DNA of 64,000 bases from Paraburkholderia flava (lineage in GTDB: Bacteria > Pseudomonadota > Gammaproteobacteria > Burkholderiales > Burkholderiaceae): positions 239,523-303,522 of the forward strand of contig NZ_SMRO01000003.1 in assembly GCF_004359985.1 (NCBI RefSeq). The letters are read 5' to 3'. A model generated the notes under the pieces. The model had not been told where the DNA came from and did no database searches. It worked only from the letters and a program-made list of their open reading frames with translations. Positions within the stretch are counted from its first letter, which is position 1; each line of letters opens with the position of its first letter. The position numbers and the translations under genes are program-made. Below are positions 45,451 through 54,833 of this stretch, in pieces.

Positions 45451-46117
45451 GCGCCGCGCGCCGCGAGCGCGCCGCATGCATGCCGGCGGCTTCACGCTGA
45501 TCGAGCTGCTCGTCGCGATTGCGATTATGGCGGTGATTGCCGTGCTGTCGTGGCGCGGTCTCGACCAGATCGTGCGCGGCCGGACGACGATCACGAACGC
45601 GATGGAAGACGAGCGCGTATTCGCGCAGATGTTCGACCAGATGCGCATCGACGCGCGCGAAGCCGCGACCGACGACGAAGCCGGTCAGGCCGCGGTGTCG
45701 GTGGGCGGCAGCGTGTTGCAGATCGTCCGCGAACTCGATCCGCCGGGCGTTGCACCGCGTTTGCAGGTGGTGCGTTACCGGATCACCGAAGGACGTGTGA
45801 CGCGTTACGCGTCGCCGCCGCTCGGCAATGCCGGCGATCTGCGTCGCGCGCTGCAGGCCAGCGACGAAAGCGGCTGGAGCAGCGTCGCGTTGATGGGCGG
45901 TGTCGGCGCGATCACCGCGCGGCTCTTCGTACCGAAGGTAGGCTGGACCATCCAGATGAACGACGTGCAGTCCGCGATTACCGAGAACGCGAACAATCTG
46001 AAGATTCCGCAGTTGGGGAGCGCGCCGTTGCCGCGCGCGGTGACCGGGCTCGAGGTGAGCATCGGTGCGACGTCGCTGAAGCGGCCTGTGACGCGTGTGT
46101 TCCTCGTCGGAGAATGA
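45428..46117 (+). CDS. gspJ: minor pseudopilin GspJ
   Basis: This 229-residue prepilin has GG|FTLIELLVAIAIMAVIAVLSWRG. The conserved DERVFAQMFDQMRIDAREA follows. It overlaps gspI by 23 bases, so translation is coupled. It is part of the I-J-K tip of the pseudopilus. Confidence 0.92.
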   Translation: MKPTVRCERRAPRARRMHAGGFTLIELLVAIAIMAVIAVLSWRGLDQIVRGRTTITNAMEDERVFAQMFDQMRIDAREAATDDEAGQAAVSVGGSVLQIVRELDPPGVAPRLQVVRYRITEGRVTRYASPPLGNAGDLRRALQASDESGWSSVALMGGVGAITARLFVPKVGWTIQMNDVQSAITENANNLKIPQLGSAPLPRAVTGLEVSIGATSLKRPVTRVFLVGE

Positions 46118-46118
46118 G

Positions 46119-47294
46119 ATGCGATGCCTTGATGCGACGCGATTCGTGAAGCCGGCCGGCCTGGGCGCAAGCGCCGGTCGCGTGCCGGTGCGCGGTCGTG
46201 CCGTGCCGCATCGTCGTCGTACAGAAGCGAATCGCGGAGCGGCGATCATCAGCGCGCTGCTGGTGGTCGCGCTGTCGGCGATTCTCGTGTCGGGGATGCT
46301 GTACCGGCAGGAGGTGCAGATTCGCCGGATCGAAAACCAGCGGCTGCTCGCGCAGGCGCAGTGGGTGTCGCGCGGCGCGCTCGACTGGACGCGTCTGATC
46401 CTGCGCTCAGAAGCCGACACGTCGGCGGGTATTACGTATCTCGGCGGCGTGTGGGGTGTGCCGATCGCGCGCACGCGGCTCTCGGATTTCCTCGGGCAGA
46501 TCGGCGACAAACGCGCAGGCGAAGGCTCGGCCACCTGGCTGTCGGGTTCGATCGAAGACGCACAGGCGAAATTCAATCTGCGCAACCTCGTGTCGTCGCC
46601 CGCGCCGGGCGTACTGCAGATGGACGCCTCGCAGATCCAGTGCTTCCAGCGATTGCTTGCGCTGCTCGGCCTCAACGGGTCGCTCGCGAAGACGGCGGCC
46701 ATCAAGGTGCGCGCGTCGCTGCTGCGTTCGGCGACGCGCTTCCAGACGCAGGCGCTGAACACCGGCGCGACGCCGGGCCAGAGCGTGCCGGCCGGGGGCG
46801 ACGTCTCGGGCGGCAACGACTTCACCGACAACCCCGGTCTGTCCAACAGCAACGACGACAGCGGTGTCGTGCCGCTGCAGTTCACGAGCGTCGATTCGCT
46901 GCTCGACGTGCCGGGCTTCACGCCCGACGTCGTCGCGCGTCTGCGGCCGTTCGTCACCGTGCTGCCCACCGCGACCGCGGTCAACATGAATACGGCGTCC
47001 GCCGAAGTGGTGGCGGCGGTCGTGCCGGGCATGAACCTGTCGAGTGCGCAGGCGCTCGTGTCGCGCCGCGAGACGGTGTTCTTCCGCAACGTCAGCGACG
47101 TGCAGCTCGCGCTGCGCGGCGCGGGCGTGCAGCAGGCAGTGATCGATCCGAACGAGCTCGACGTGAACTCCAGCTATTTTCTGGTCCACGGCCGCGTGCA
47201 GCACGAGCGCGCGGAAGTGGATCGCACGACGCTCGTGTATCGCGACGCGCTGACTCACACTACACGTATCGTGCGGGTACGCGACCAACTATGA
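46119..47294 (+). CDS. gspK: type II secretion tip protein GspK
   Basis: This 391-residue large pseudopilin has the processing region NRGAAIISALLVVALSAIL without Glu at +5, as usual for GspK. SAM-like helix-hairpin-helix motifs follow (NMNTASAEVVAAVVPGMN). An inserted NDFTDNPGLSNSNDDSG region is near residue 240. ATG 46119 follows gspJ by one base; an earlier frame start overlaps gspJ. The leader of about 42 residues is long. Confidence 0.92.
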   Translation: MRCLDATRFVKPAGLGASAGRVPVRGRAVPHRRRTEANRGAAIISALLVVALSAILVSGMLYRQEVQIRRIENQRLLAQAQWVSRGALDWTRLILRSEADTSAGITYLGGVWGVPIARTRLSDFLGQIGDKRAGEGSATWLSGSIEDAQAKFNLRNLVSSPAPGVLQMDASQIQCFQRLLALLGLNGSLAKTAAIKVRASLLRSATRFQTQALNTGATPGQSVPAGGDVSGGNDFTDNPGLSNSNDDSGVVPLQFTSVDSLLDVPGFTPDVVARLRPFVTVLPTATAVNMNTASAEVVAAVVPGMNLSSAQALVSRRETVFFRNVSDVQLALRGAGVQQAVIDPNELDVNSSYFLVHGRVQHERAEVDRTTLVYRDALTHTTRIVRVRDQL

Positions 47295-47322
47295 CCTACG
47301 TCCTTTCCGAAGAGAGCGGCCT

Positions 47323-48690
47323 TTGAGCACACTGATCGTCCTATTGCCGCCGCGCGATCCGGCGGTGCCGTCGCAGGAATGGCAACTGCCGGATCTGCCG
47401 TTCCTGCTGCTCGACAAGTCGGGCCGCACGCAGCGCGCGGGCCGTTCGTCGCTGGCGTTACTGCCGCGCGCGTCGTCGACGGTGCTGATCGTTGCCGCAC
47501 GCGACCTGCTGATGCTCGCCTCTCCCGTGCCGCCGTTGAAGGGCCCGCGACTGCGCCAAGCGTTGCCGAACGTCGTCGAGGATCAACTGATCCAGGATCC
47601 GCAGACCTGCCACATCGCGGTCGACCCGAAGCCTTTCGACGGCAAGCAGCACGTGCTGGCGATCGTCGATCGCGGCTGGTTCCGCTTCCTCGTCGAGGCG
47701 TTCACGGCGGCGGGGCATCGTGCGGTACGCGCGGTGCCGGTTACGCGCTGTCTGCCGGTGCCGCTGGTGGCTGCCGCCGCGCAAACCGACATCGATGCCG
47801 CAGTGGCCGTGGCCGAAGCCGAGCAGACCGCCGATGCGGCGATCGTACCGCCGACTATTGTCGCCGCTGTGCTCGGCACGGTTGTATCCACTGCGCCGAT
47901 GCTGCTCGGCGAAACGGCGCCGCTCGAAACCGCCGCGCCGCGTCTCGAACTCGCGGTCGCGCGCGGGTCGCTCGGCGAAGGGCTCGCGGTGCCGGCCGGC
48001 GCGATCGCGGGCACGCTGACGGCGCTTGCCGGCACCGCGCCGGTCGTGCTGCATGTACTCACTGATCTGCCGGGCAACGAACCGCGCCTTGGCTCGAACG
48101 CGCAGACCGAACTGGCCGCGCAGGTCGGCGGCGCTCAGTCGTTGCCGTTCGAAACGCTCGCGCGTCGTGCGCTCGAATGCCGCTTCGATCTGTGCCAGTT
48201 CGAGTTTGCCTCGCAGCCCTGGCGACTCGACCGCGCGACGCTGCGTCGGCTGCGTCTGCCGCTGATGCTCGCGGTGGCGTCGCTCGTGATCGCGGTCATC
48301 GGCGCGAACGTGCAGTGGATGATGCTCGCGCGGCAACGCGACGCAGTGAACGCGCAGATGACCGAACTGCTGCTGAACGCGTTCCCGAAAACGACCGTCG
48401 TGCTCGATGCGCCTGACCAGATGTCGCGTCAGCTGCAGCAGTTGCGCGTCGCGGCAGGCGAACTGTCGCCGGACGATTTCCTCACGCTCGCCGACGGCCT
48501 CGCCCGTTCGCTCGGACCGGTGCCGGTCAACGCCATCGCCGGGCTCGACTATCACGACCGACGGCTCGACGTCACGTTCAAGCCGGAAACCCGCGTCGAT
48601 CCGGATCTCGGCAAGCGGCTCGCGAGCAACGGCCTCACGGGTGAGATCGACAGCAACACCGGCAAGTGGACGATCAGGGGCGGACAATGA
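47323..48690 (+). CDS. gspL: type II secretion protein GspL
   Basis: This 455-residue protein links the GspE ATPase to the inner membrane. It has an actin-like cytoplasmic domain (1-310), one membrane segment near residues 317-335 (LMLAVASLVIAVIGANVQW) and a ferredoxin-like periplasmic end. It starts with TTG (MSTLIVLLPP) after GAGAGCGGCC; no ATG is near. It overlaps gspM by four bases. Confidence 0.92.
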   Translation: MSTLIVLLPPRDPAVPSQEWQLPDLPFLLLDKSGRTQRAGRSSLALLPRASSTVLIVAARDLLMLASPVPPLKGPRLRQALPNVVEDQLIQDPQTCHIAVDPKPFDGKQHVLAIVDRGWFRFLVEAFTAAGHRAVRAVPVTRCLPVPLVAAAAQTDIDAAVAVAEAEQTADAAIVPPTIVAAVLGTVVSTAPMLLGETAPLETAAPRLELAVARGSLGEGLAVPAGAIAGTLTALAGTAPVVLHVLTDLPGNEPRLGSNAQTELAAQVGGAQSLPFETLARRALECRFDLCQFEFASQPWRLDRATLRRLRLPLMLAVASLVIAVIGANVQWMMLARQRDAVNAQMTELLLNAFPKTTVVLDAPDQMSRQLQQLRVAAGELSPDDFLTLADGLARSLGPVPVNAIAGLDYHDRRLDVTFKPETRVDPDLGKRLASNGLTGEIDSNTGKWTIRGGQ

Positions 48691-49190
48691 AAGCGCAGTT
48701 ACTCGAAGTCTGGAGCACCTTCTGGGAAGCGCGCAACGCGCGCGAAAAGGCGCTGCTCACGTGGGGCGGTGCGGTGCTCGCCGTGGTGATCGGCTGGTCG
48801 GTGTTGTGGGCGCCGGCGCAGGAAGGCCGCACGCGTCTGCGTGACGATTTACCGGCGATGCAGCGCCGTCTCGCGCAGATGACCGCGCAGGCCAACGAGG
48901 CGCGCACGCTGTCGGGTGCAACGCAAGGCGTCGCGCCTACCGGCGGCGCGTTGAAGGACGCACTGTCGACGTCGCTGACCGATCACGGCCTCGCGGCGAC
49001 TCAGGTGCAGGTGATCGGCAACGTCGTCCAGGTGCAGTTGAAGAATGCGTCGTTTCCGGCGTGGACCGCCTGGCTCGATGACGTGCGCCGGCAGTTGAAG
49101 GTGCAGGTCGCGGAGGCACACGTCTCGGCGCTGAAAACCGACGGGCAGGTCGATCTGACGGCATCGCTGCAGCCGTCGACGGCGAAATGA
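48687..49190 (+). CDS. gspM: type II secretion protein GspM
   Basis: This 167-residue bitopic inner-membrane protein has a membrane segment at about 24-42 (LTWGGAVLAVVIGWSVLW), then a coiled-coil and a ferredoxin-like fold. ATG overlaps the gspL stop (ATGA). Its frame extends upstream only inside gspL. Confidence 0.93.
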   Translation: MKAQLLEVWSTFWEARNAREKALLTWGGAVLAVVIGWSVLWAPAQEGRTRLRDDLPAMQRRLAQMTAQANEARTLSGATQGVAPTGGALKDALSTSLTDHGLAATQVQVIGNVVQVQLKNASFPAWTAWLDDVRRQLKVQVAEAHVSALKTDGQVDLTASLQPSTAK

Positions 49191-49213
49191 CCGCCTACGC
49201 TTGAAGGGTTCGC

Positions 49214-49993
49214 ATGATTTTCTGGATGCGGCGCCTGCGCGTCGCGCTACCGTGGGTGCTGGTCGGCGCGCTGTCGTGCGCCATCGTGCTGGTCGTATTG
49301 CTGCCTGCCGCGTGGATCACCCCGCAGTTCGCGAAGTCGACGAACGGGCACATCAATCTCGTCGATCCGGCGGGCTCGTTGTGGAACGGCTCGGCGTCGC
49401 TGGTGCTCGCTGCGGGTTCCGATACCACCGCCGCTACGCTGCTGCCTGGACGGATCGAATGGCATACGGCGTTCTGGCCGCTGTTCACCGGACGTGTGCG
49501 GATGCAGATGCGTCAGAGCGAAGCGATGCCTGATCCCGTGACCGTCGATGCGACCGCGCGCGGCGCAACGATGACGGCCGGTGCGATTGCCGTGCCGGCC
49601 GCGCTGCTGACCGGGCTCGGCGCGCCGTTCAACACACTCGATCTGCAAGGGGATGTGCGGCTGTCGTGGACCGAGTGGCGCACGTTTCGCAGCGACGCGT
49701 TTGGTCAGTTGATCGTGACGCTGAACGACATGAGTTCGCGCGTATCGCGCGTGAAGCCGCTGGGTTCGTATCGCGTGGTGTTTCAGGCGGAAGGCGCGAC
49801 GTCCACGCTTAATCTGTCGACGCTGAAGGGCTCGTTGCTGTTGAACGGCCAGGGGACCATCGGCGGTCCCGGTGCGTCGTTTCAGGGTACGGCGAGCGCG
49901 ACGCCCGAGGCGCGCGACAACCTCGCCGGGCTGCTGAACCTGCTTGGTCGTCCGGTCTCGCCGGGGACGGTTGCGTTGACGTTCATGCGTTGA
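49214..49993 (+). CDS. gspN: type II secretion protein GspN
   Basis: This 259-residue protein has one N-terminal membrane segment (about 11-35) and a beta-rich periplasmic part with the GspN motifs DPAGSLWNGSASLVLA and LPGRIEWHTAFWPLF. It closes the gsp operon, 23 bases after gspM. It is convergent with the efflux gene, 31 bases away. GspO and most known substrates are absent. Confidence 0.88.
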   Translation: MIFWMRRLRVALPWVLVGALSCAIVLVVLLPAAWITPQFAKSTNGHINLVDPAGSLWNGSASLVLAAGSDTTAATLLPGRIEWHTAFWPLFTGRVRMQMRQSEAMPDPVTVDATARGATMTAGAIAVPAALLTGLGAPFNTLDLQGDVRLSWTEWRTFRSDAFGQLIVTLNDMSSRVSRVKPLGSYRVVFQAEGATSTLNLSTLKGSLLLNGQGTIGGPGASFQGTASATPEARDNLAGLLNLLGRPVSPGTVALTFMR

Positions 49994-50024
49994 TTGCCTG
50001 CTTCGGCGGTGTGACGCCGGGCGC

Positions 50025-51599
50025 TCAGTTGCTGCGAGCTTGTTGAGTGTCGGCGACCGGAGTTTGCGCGGTCGATGCGCTTGATGCCGCCGCCGGCGCC
50101 GCCGCATCACCCGTTTCGCGATTCATCTGCGCGACATCCCAGCCGCCGCCGAGCGCCTTCACCAGTCCCACCGACGACACCATCCGCTGACCCGCAATAC
50201 TCGCGAGCTTCTGCTCCGCGAGGAACGCGGTGGTCTGCGCATTCAGCACGCTCAGGTAATCGACGGTGCCGGACTTGTACTGGTTCGTGACGATGTCGAG
50301 CGCCTGCTGTGCCGAATCGACCGCCTGCTGCTGGACGCCGATTTCCTGCGCGAGGATGCGCTGCGATGCGAGGTTGTCCTCGACGTCCTGGAACGCGGTG
50401 AGCACCGTTTGTCGATAGGTCGCCACCTGCTGGTCGTAGGCAGCGCGCGCGGCGTCGGTCTGCGCACTGCGCAGTCCGGCATCGAACAGCGTCGCCGCGA
50501 GTTGCGGACCGACGGTCCAGAAGCGCGACGGTGCGGTCAGCAGATTCGAAAATACCGAGTTCTCGAAGCCGCCGCTCGCGGACAACGTCAGCGACGGGAA
50601 GAACGCCGCGATCGCGATGCCGATCTGCTCGTTGGCCGCGGCCGCCTTGCGTTCCGCCGATGCGATATCGGGTCGGCGTTCGAGCAGCGCCGACGGCATC
50701 TGCGACGGCACGTCGGGCGGCGTGGCATCGAGCGGCACGCGCGGCAGCGAGAATGTCGATGCCGGTTCGCCGACGAGCACGGCGATCGCGTGTTCGTCCT
50801 GCGCGCGCGCGACGCCGTTGTCGATCGCGGCCGCCTGCGCCGATTGCAGCTGCGTGCGCGCCTGGATCACGTCGGAGCGCGCGGCGATGCCCTGCGCGTA
50901 GCGATTCTGCGTGAGCTGCAGCGAGCGGTTGTAGGCGGCGACGGTGTCGTCGAGCAGCTTTTGCTGCGCGTCGAGTGAGCGAATCGAGTAATAGGTTTGC
51001 GCGAGCGTGGCTTGTGCGGACAGGCGGGCGTTCGCGAGATCGGCGGCGGCGCCCTGCTGCCCCGCTTCCTGCGCGTTCACCGAGCGGCTGACCTTGCCCC
51101 ACAGGTCGGGCTCCCATGTTGCGTCGAGCGACAGGTTGAAGCTGTTGTTGATCGAGCTCGCATTCCCGAACGACGACGACGTACCGCCGCCGCCCGAGTT
51201 GCGCGGCGTGCGTGCACGCTGGCCCGATCCCGCGAGGCTCACGACCGGAAAGTAAGCTGCACGCGCTTCGCCGACCAGCGCACGCGCCTGCCGGTAGGCG
51301 GCCGCGAACTGCGCGACGGTCTGGTTCGATGCGTTGAGCTTGTCTTCGAGCGCGTTCAGCTGCAGGTCGTTGTAGACGGTCCACCACGCGCCGCGGTCGT
51401 GCTGGTCGGCCGGCTGCGCGGTTTTCCAGCCGTCGGCGGCTTCCTTGTACGCAGCAGGAACAGACACCTCCGGCCGATGGTAGTCGGGACCTACCGCGCA
51501 ACCGGCCAGCAGGCTCGCGATCGCAGCCGCCACCATCATGGCGAGCGTCGAAGTGCGTGGTGCGAACGCTACCGGGCGCGAGATACGGTCAGACTGCAT
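50025..51599 (-). CDS. outer-membrane efflux lipoprotein (NodT/TolC family)
   Basis: This 524-residue channel protein has a lipobox in ASLLAGCAVGPDYHRPEV (acylated Cys near 34) and two repeats of the outer-membrane-factor fold (PDLWGKVSRSVNAQEA; PSRFWTVGPQLAATLFDAGL). A start at the internal MMVAAA would give a normal short signal peptide; the longer ATG is listed because it has a plausible upstream context. It probably works with the EmrB-type pump at 53261, although no periplasmic adaptor gene is nearby. Confidence 0.9.
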   Translation of the reverse strand: MQSDRISRPVAFAPRTSTLAMMVAAAIASLLAGCAVGPDYHRPEVSVPAAYKEAADGWKTAQPADQHDRGAWWTVYNDLQLNALEDKLNASNQTVAQFAAAYRQARALVGEARAAYFPVVSLAGSGQRARTPRNSGGGGTSSSFGNASSINNSFNLSLDATWEPDLWGKVSRSVNAQEAGQQGAAADLANARLSAQATLAQTYYSIRSLDAQQKLLDDTVAAYNRSLQLTQNRYAQGIAARSDVIQARTQLQSAQAAAIDNGVARAQDEHAIAVLVGEPASTFSLPRVPLDATPPDVPSQMPSALLERRPDIASAERKAAAANEQIGIAIAAFFPSLTLSASGGFENSVFSNLLTAPSRFWTVGPQLAATLFDAGLRSAQTDAARAAYDQQVATYRQTVLTAFQDVEDNLASQRILAQEIGVQQQAVDSAQQALDIVTNQYKSGTVDYLSVLNAQTTAFLAEQKLASIAGQRMVSSVGLVKALGGGWDVAQMNRETGDAAAPAAASSASTAQTPVADTQQARSN

Positions 51600-51942
51600 G
51601 CGATGGATTCCTGTCGATTCGGTCGGCGGCCGGTCGGATAACCGGGCGACATGTCATGGGCGAACAAAGCGTAACGATGCGTTGCGGCGGCACTGGAATG
51701 GTAGCTTACGCGACGCCTCCAGCGGGAGATGGCAACGGTCATCGGACGGGCAGCAAGCGCGATGGGACCGGAGCGCGAACGCCGGCCTGCACGGCTGGCT
51801 ACCGTCGACACAGGAGAGTAATGCGGCGAGTGTGGCGGGTGTGTTACGGAGGGTTCCGGCTGGTTACGCGGCGTTACCGGACCTGGCCGGACGACAGATC
51901 CTGATGACGCGTGGAGCGTTGCGCAGGCCCGGCGGCCGAGCG
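51600..51942. other. gap between efflux protein and small membrane protein
   Basis: These 343 bases lie upstream of the efflux gene. Several long open frames cross it but overlap each other with no domain, signal or ribosome site, so no gene is called. The efflux promoter is presumably here, though no element pair stands out. Confidence 0.45.
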
Positions 51943-52332
51943 TCAAACGCGTTCGGTCGGACCTTGCCTTGCGACCTTGCCGGCGGCCGCTCGGCAGACC
52001 GGCGCATTGCCGCGCGCCTGGCAGATCGTGGAGCCTGGCACGAGCGAGCCGGCAGACGTCGCATCCTTGCCGGCCGCCGATGCCGATGCCGGCAGCAACG
52101 GCAGTTGCCGCATACCGGCGCCGTGCCCGGACTGAGCGTCGCGGCGCCCGCGTCGATGATCGATCCACGCGAAAAACAGCACCCCAAGCGATCCCCCGGG
52201 CAGCACGAACATCACTGCGTACAGCGCCAGTCTCCACCAACGGTGCGGACCCCGGAAGGTGTGCAGCGCGGTATCGGTCAGGGAGCGGCCCCAGCCGCCA
52301 AGGGTGTTTTTCAGGTACAGCATCGCGGACAT
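51943..52332 (-). CDS. small membrane protein of unknown function
   Basis: This 129-residue protein starts MSAMLYLKNTLGGWGRS and has one strong membrane segment, WRLALYAVMFVLPGGSLGVL, near residues 32-51. A short basic loop and a Ser/Ala/Gly-rich tail follow. I do not recognise a family. An ATG three codons later is possible. It is divergent from the MarR gene, whose promoter/operator (52426-52461) lies between, so it may share that control. Confidence 0.6.
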   Translation of the reverse strand: MSAMLYLKNTLGGWGRSLTDTALHTFRGPHRWWRLALYAVMFVLPGGSLGVLFFAWIDHRRGRRDAQSGHGAGMRQLPLLPASASAAGKDATSAGSLVPGSTICQARGNAPVCRAAAGKVARQGPTERV

Positions 52333-52425
52333 CCTATCGTGGCGCAGGGTTGCGGCACGCGGCAAATCGGTCAGAACATGGTCTCGGGTAGCGCCGGAGC
52401 GCGTAACTCGTTGCCTGTCATAATA

Positions 52426-52461
52426 TTGACTATGCAATGAAATCTCAAGATACTTCGTTGC
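52426..52461 (+). promoter_or_regulatory. promoter and MarR-type operator ahead of marR-emrB
   Basis: TTGACT (52426-52431), a 17-base spacer and GATACT (52449-52454) form a good promoter. Overlapping it, GCAATGAA (52434-52441) and TTCGTTGC (52454-52461) form an inverted repeat with one mismatch and 12 bases between, the size of a MarR dimer site. This suggests autorepression. The MarR start is 125 bases on. Confidence 0.62.
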
Positions 52462-52585
52462 ATGCCGCCTCCGTCTGTTGTTTTCCAGTGGTACGAAGGC
52501 AGCAGTGTGAAATCTGCCGTTCTGGCGATTGACTTCGCTGTCCAGGCAGATAAAATCCGGATCAATCCGCTGCCCCACCATTGCG

Positions 52586-53122
52586 ATGACCGACGGTCCC
52601 TATCACGCCAGCGAGATCTCGCTCGAATCGAGTCTCGGCTACTACCTGTCGAAAGCGCGCAACGTGCTCGCGGAACGGATGGACCGTGCGGTAAAGCCGC
52701 TCGGACTGACGGCGCAGCAGATCGGCATCATGCTGCTGCTGTCGCACGGACGCGCGACGACGCCGTTCGAGCTGTCGCGCGCAATGTCCTACGACAGCGG
52801 CTCGATGACGCGGATGCTCGACCGGCTCGAGAAGAAGGGCTTTATCGTACGCACGCGTAGCGCGGTCGATCGGCGGATGGTCAAGCTGGAATTGACGCCG
52901 ACTGGTCAGGAGGCCGCGAAGCAGTTGCCGGCGCTCTGTACCGCTGTGCTCGATGAGCAGCTGCGTGGATTTTCGCCGGACGAAGTGGGCACGCTGGTGA
53001 GTCTGCTGAGTCGCTTCATCGCCAACGGCGGTATGTCGGGCGACGACATTTGCGCCGTGCACGCGGCGCCGGCCGGGCAGCGCGAGAAGGTGCAAGGGTC
53101 GCCGGAAGAAGGCGACGAATAA
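52586..53122 (+). CDS. MarR-family regulator of the efflux genes
   Basis: This 178-residue MarR/EmrR-like repressor has a winged helix (LTAQQIGIMLLLSHGRATT; FELSRAMSYDSGSMTRMLDRLEKKGF). MTDGPYHASEIS is the likely start, matching close EmrR/FarR-type proteins; an upstream ATG (52529) is in the leader. It is followed by the EmrB pump after 138 bases and preceded by a promoter with an overlapping dyad. Confidence 0.92.
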   Translation: MTDGPYHASEISLESSLGYYLSKARNVLAERMDRAVKPLGLTAQQIGIMLLLSHGRATTPFELSRAMSYDSGSMTRMLDRLEKKGFIVRTRSAVDRRMVKLELTPTGQEAAKQLPALCTAVLDEQLRGFSPDEVGTLVSLLSRFIANGGMSGDDICAVHAAPAGQREKVQGSPEEGDE

Positions 53123-53260
53123 ATCAGGTGGCGTCTGCGGACGCCTTTATTTTCGGCGATTATCTGTCTGGGCAGAGGGTGTCAGGGCATGAAATATCTG
53201 CTTAATAGTTCACGCAGATCGGTGTCGCGACAACTGTCCGTCCGATAAGGAGAAACGACT

Positions 53261-54823
53261 ATGGCTGCTACGGCTCCCGCTACCGCGCCGGTGCCCGCGG
53301 AACCCGTACCGTTCAGCGGCGGCAAGCTCGCGCTGCTGACCGTTGGTCTGGCGCTCGGCACGTTCATGGAAGTGCTCGACACGTCGATCGCGAACGTCGC
53401 CGTGCCGACCATTTCCGGTAGCCTCGGCGTATCGACCAGCGAAGGCACGTGGGTGATCTCGTCGTACTCGGTTGCATCGGCGATCGCCGTGCCGCTGACC
53501 GGCTGGCTCGCGCGCCGGGTCGGCGAGGTGCGGCTCTTCACGATATCGGTCGTGCTGTTCACGATCGCATCCGCGATGTGCGGCTTCGCGCACAACTTCG
53601 AATCGCTGATCGCATTCCGACTTCTGCAGGGTCTCGTCTCCGGACCAATGGTGCCGCTATCGCAGACCATCCTGATGCGCTCGTATCCACCGGAGAAGCG
53701 CGGCCTCGCGCTCGGTCTATGGGCGATGACGGTGATCGTCGCGCCGATCTTCGGCCCTGTGATGGGCGGCTGGATCACCGACAACTACACGTGGCCGTGG
53801 ATCTTCTACATCAACCTGCCGATCGGTCTCTTCTCCGGCGCGTGCGCGTACCTGCTGCTGCGCGGCCGCGAGACGAAGACGACGAAGCAGCGCATCGACG
53901 CGATCGGGCTCGCGCTGCTCGTGATCGGCGTGTCGTGTCTGCAGATGGTGCTCGACCTCGGCAAGGATCGCGACTGGTTCAACTCGCATTTCATCGTCGC
54001 GCTTGCGATCATCGCGGTCATTTCGCTCGCGTTCATGCTGGTGTGGGAGGCGACCGAGAAAGAACCGGTGGTCGACCTCACGCTGTTCAAGGACCGCAAC
54101 TTCGCACTCGGCGCGTTGATTATCTCGGGCGGCTTCATGGCGTTCTTCGGCTCGGTCGTGATTTTCCCGCTGTGGCTGCAGACCGTGATGGGCTACACGG
54201 CCGGACTCGCGGGACTTGCGACCGCGCCGGTCGGCCTGCTCGCACTCATCCTGTCGCCGCTGATCGGTCGCAATATGCACCGGCTCGATCTGCGGATGGT
54301 CGCGAGTTTCGCGTTCGTCGTGTTCGCGTTCGTGTCGTTCTGGAACTCGACGTTCACGCTCGACGTGCCGTTCAATCACGTGATCTGGCCACGGCTCGTG
54401 CAGGGCATCGGCGTCGCGTGCTTCTTCGTACCGATGACGACGATCACGCTGTCGAGTATCTCCGACGACCGTCTCGCGAGCGCGTCGGGGCTGTCGAATT
54501 TTCTGCGCACGCTATCGGGTGCGATCGGGACCGCCGTCAGCACGACGTACTGGGAAAACGACGCGATCTATCACCACGCGGTGCTGTCCGAATCGGTGAA
54601 CGTGTATTCGCAGAACACCACAGCGTATAGCGATGCGTTGTCGTCGCTTGGCATCGCAGGTCAGAGTCTTACCGCGCAGTTGAATGCACTCGTCACGCAG
54701 CAGGGCTTCATGATGGCGACCAATGATTTCTTCCGCATCTCGTGCGTGGGCTTCGTCGTGCTCGCTGGGCTGGTGTGGATCACGAAGCCGAAGAAAGGCG
54801 TCGGCGCGGCGATGGGGCACTGA
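53261..54823 (+). CDS. DHA2-family MFS multidrug efflux pump (EmrB-like)
   Basis: This 520-residue protein has 14 predicted membrane segments. It carries the DHA2 motif LDTSIANVAVPTISGSLG near residue 37 and motif C-like GPVMGGWITDNYTWPWIF near 165. EmrB pumps normally work with an EmrA (HlyD-type) adaptor and TolC-type channel; here the regulator and channel genes are near but the adaptor gene is not. A ribosome site AAGGAGA precedes the ATG. Confidence 0.93.
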   Translation: MAATAPATAPVPAEPVPFSGGKLALLTVGLALGTFMEVLDTSIANVAVPTISGSLGVSTSEGTWVISSYSVASAIAVPLTGWLARRVGEVRLFTISVVLFTIASAMCGFAHNFESLIAFRLLQGLVSGPMVPLSQTILMRSYPPEKRGLALGLWAMTVIVAPIFGPVMGGWITDNYTWPWIFYINLPIGLFSGACAYLLLRGRETKTTKQRIDAIGLALLVIGVSCLQMVLDLGKDRDWFNSHFIVALAIIAVISLAFMLVWEATEKEPVVDLTLFKDRNFALGALIISGGFMAFFGSVVIFPLWLQTVMGYTAGLAGLATAPVGLLALILSPLIGRNMHRLDLRMVASFAFVVFAFVSFWNSTFTLDVPFNHVIWPRLVQGIGVACFFVPMTTITLSSISDDRLASASGLSNFLRTLSGAIGTAVSTTYWENDAIYHHAVLSESVNVYSQNTTAYSDALSSLGIAGQSLTAQLNALVTQQGFMMATNDFFRISCVGFVVLAGLVWITKPKKGVGAAMGH

Positions 54824-54833
54824 TGCGACGCGC

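Noticed and set aside
45125..47089. A 654-codon minus-strand open frame across gspI-gspK
   Set aside because: Antisense shadow; the forward genes carry intact prepilin sites.
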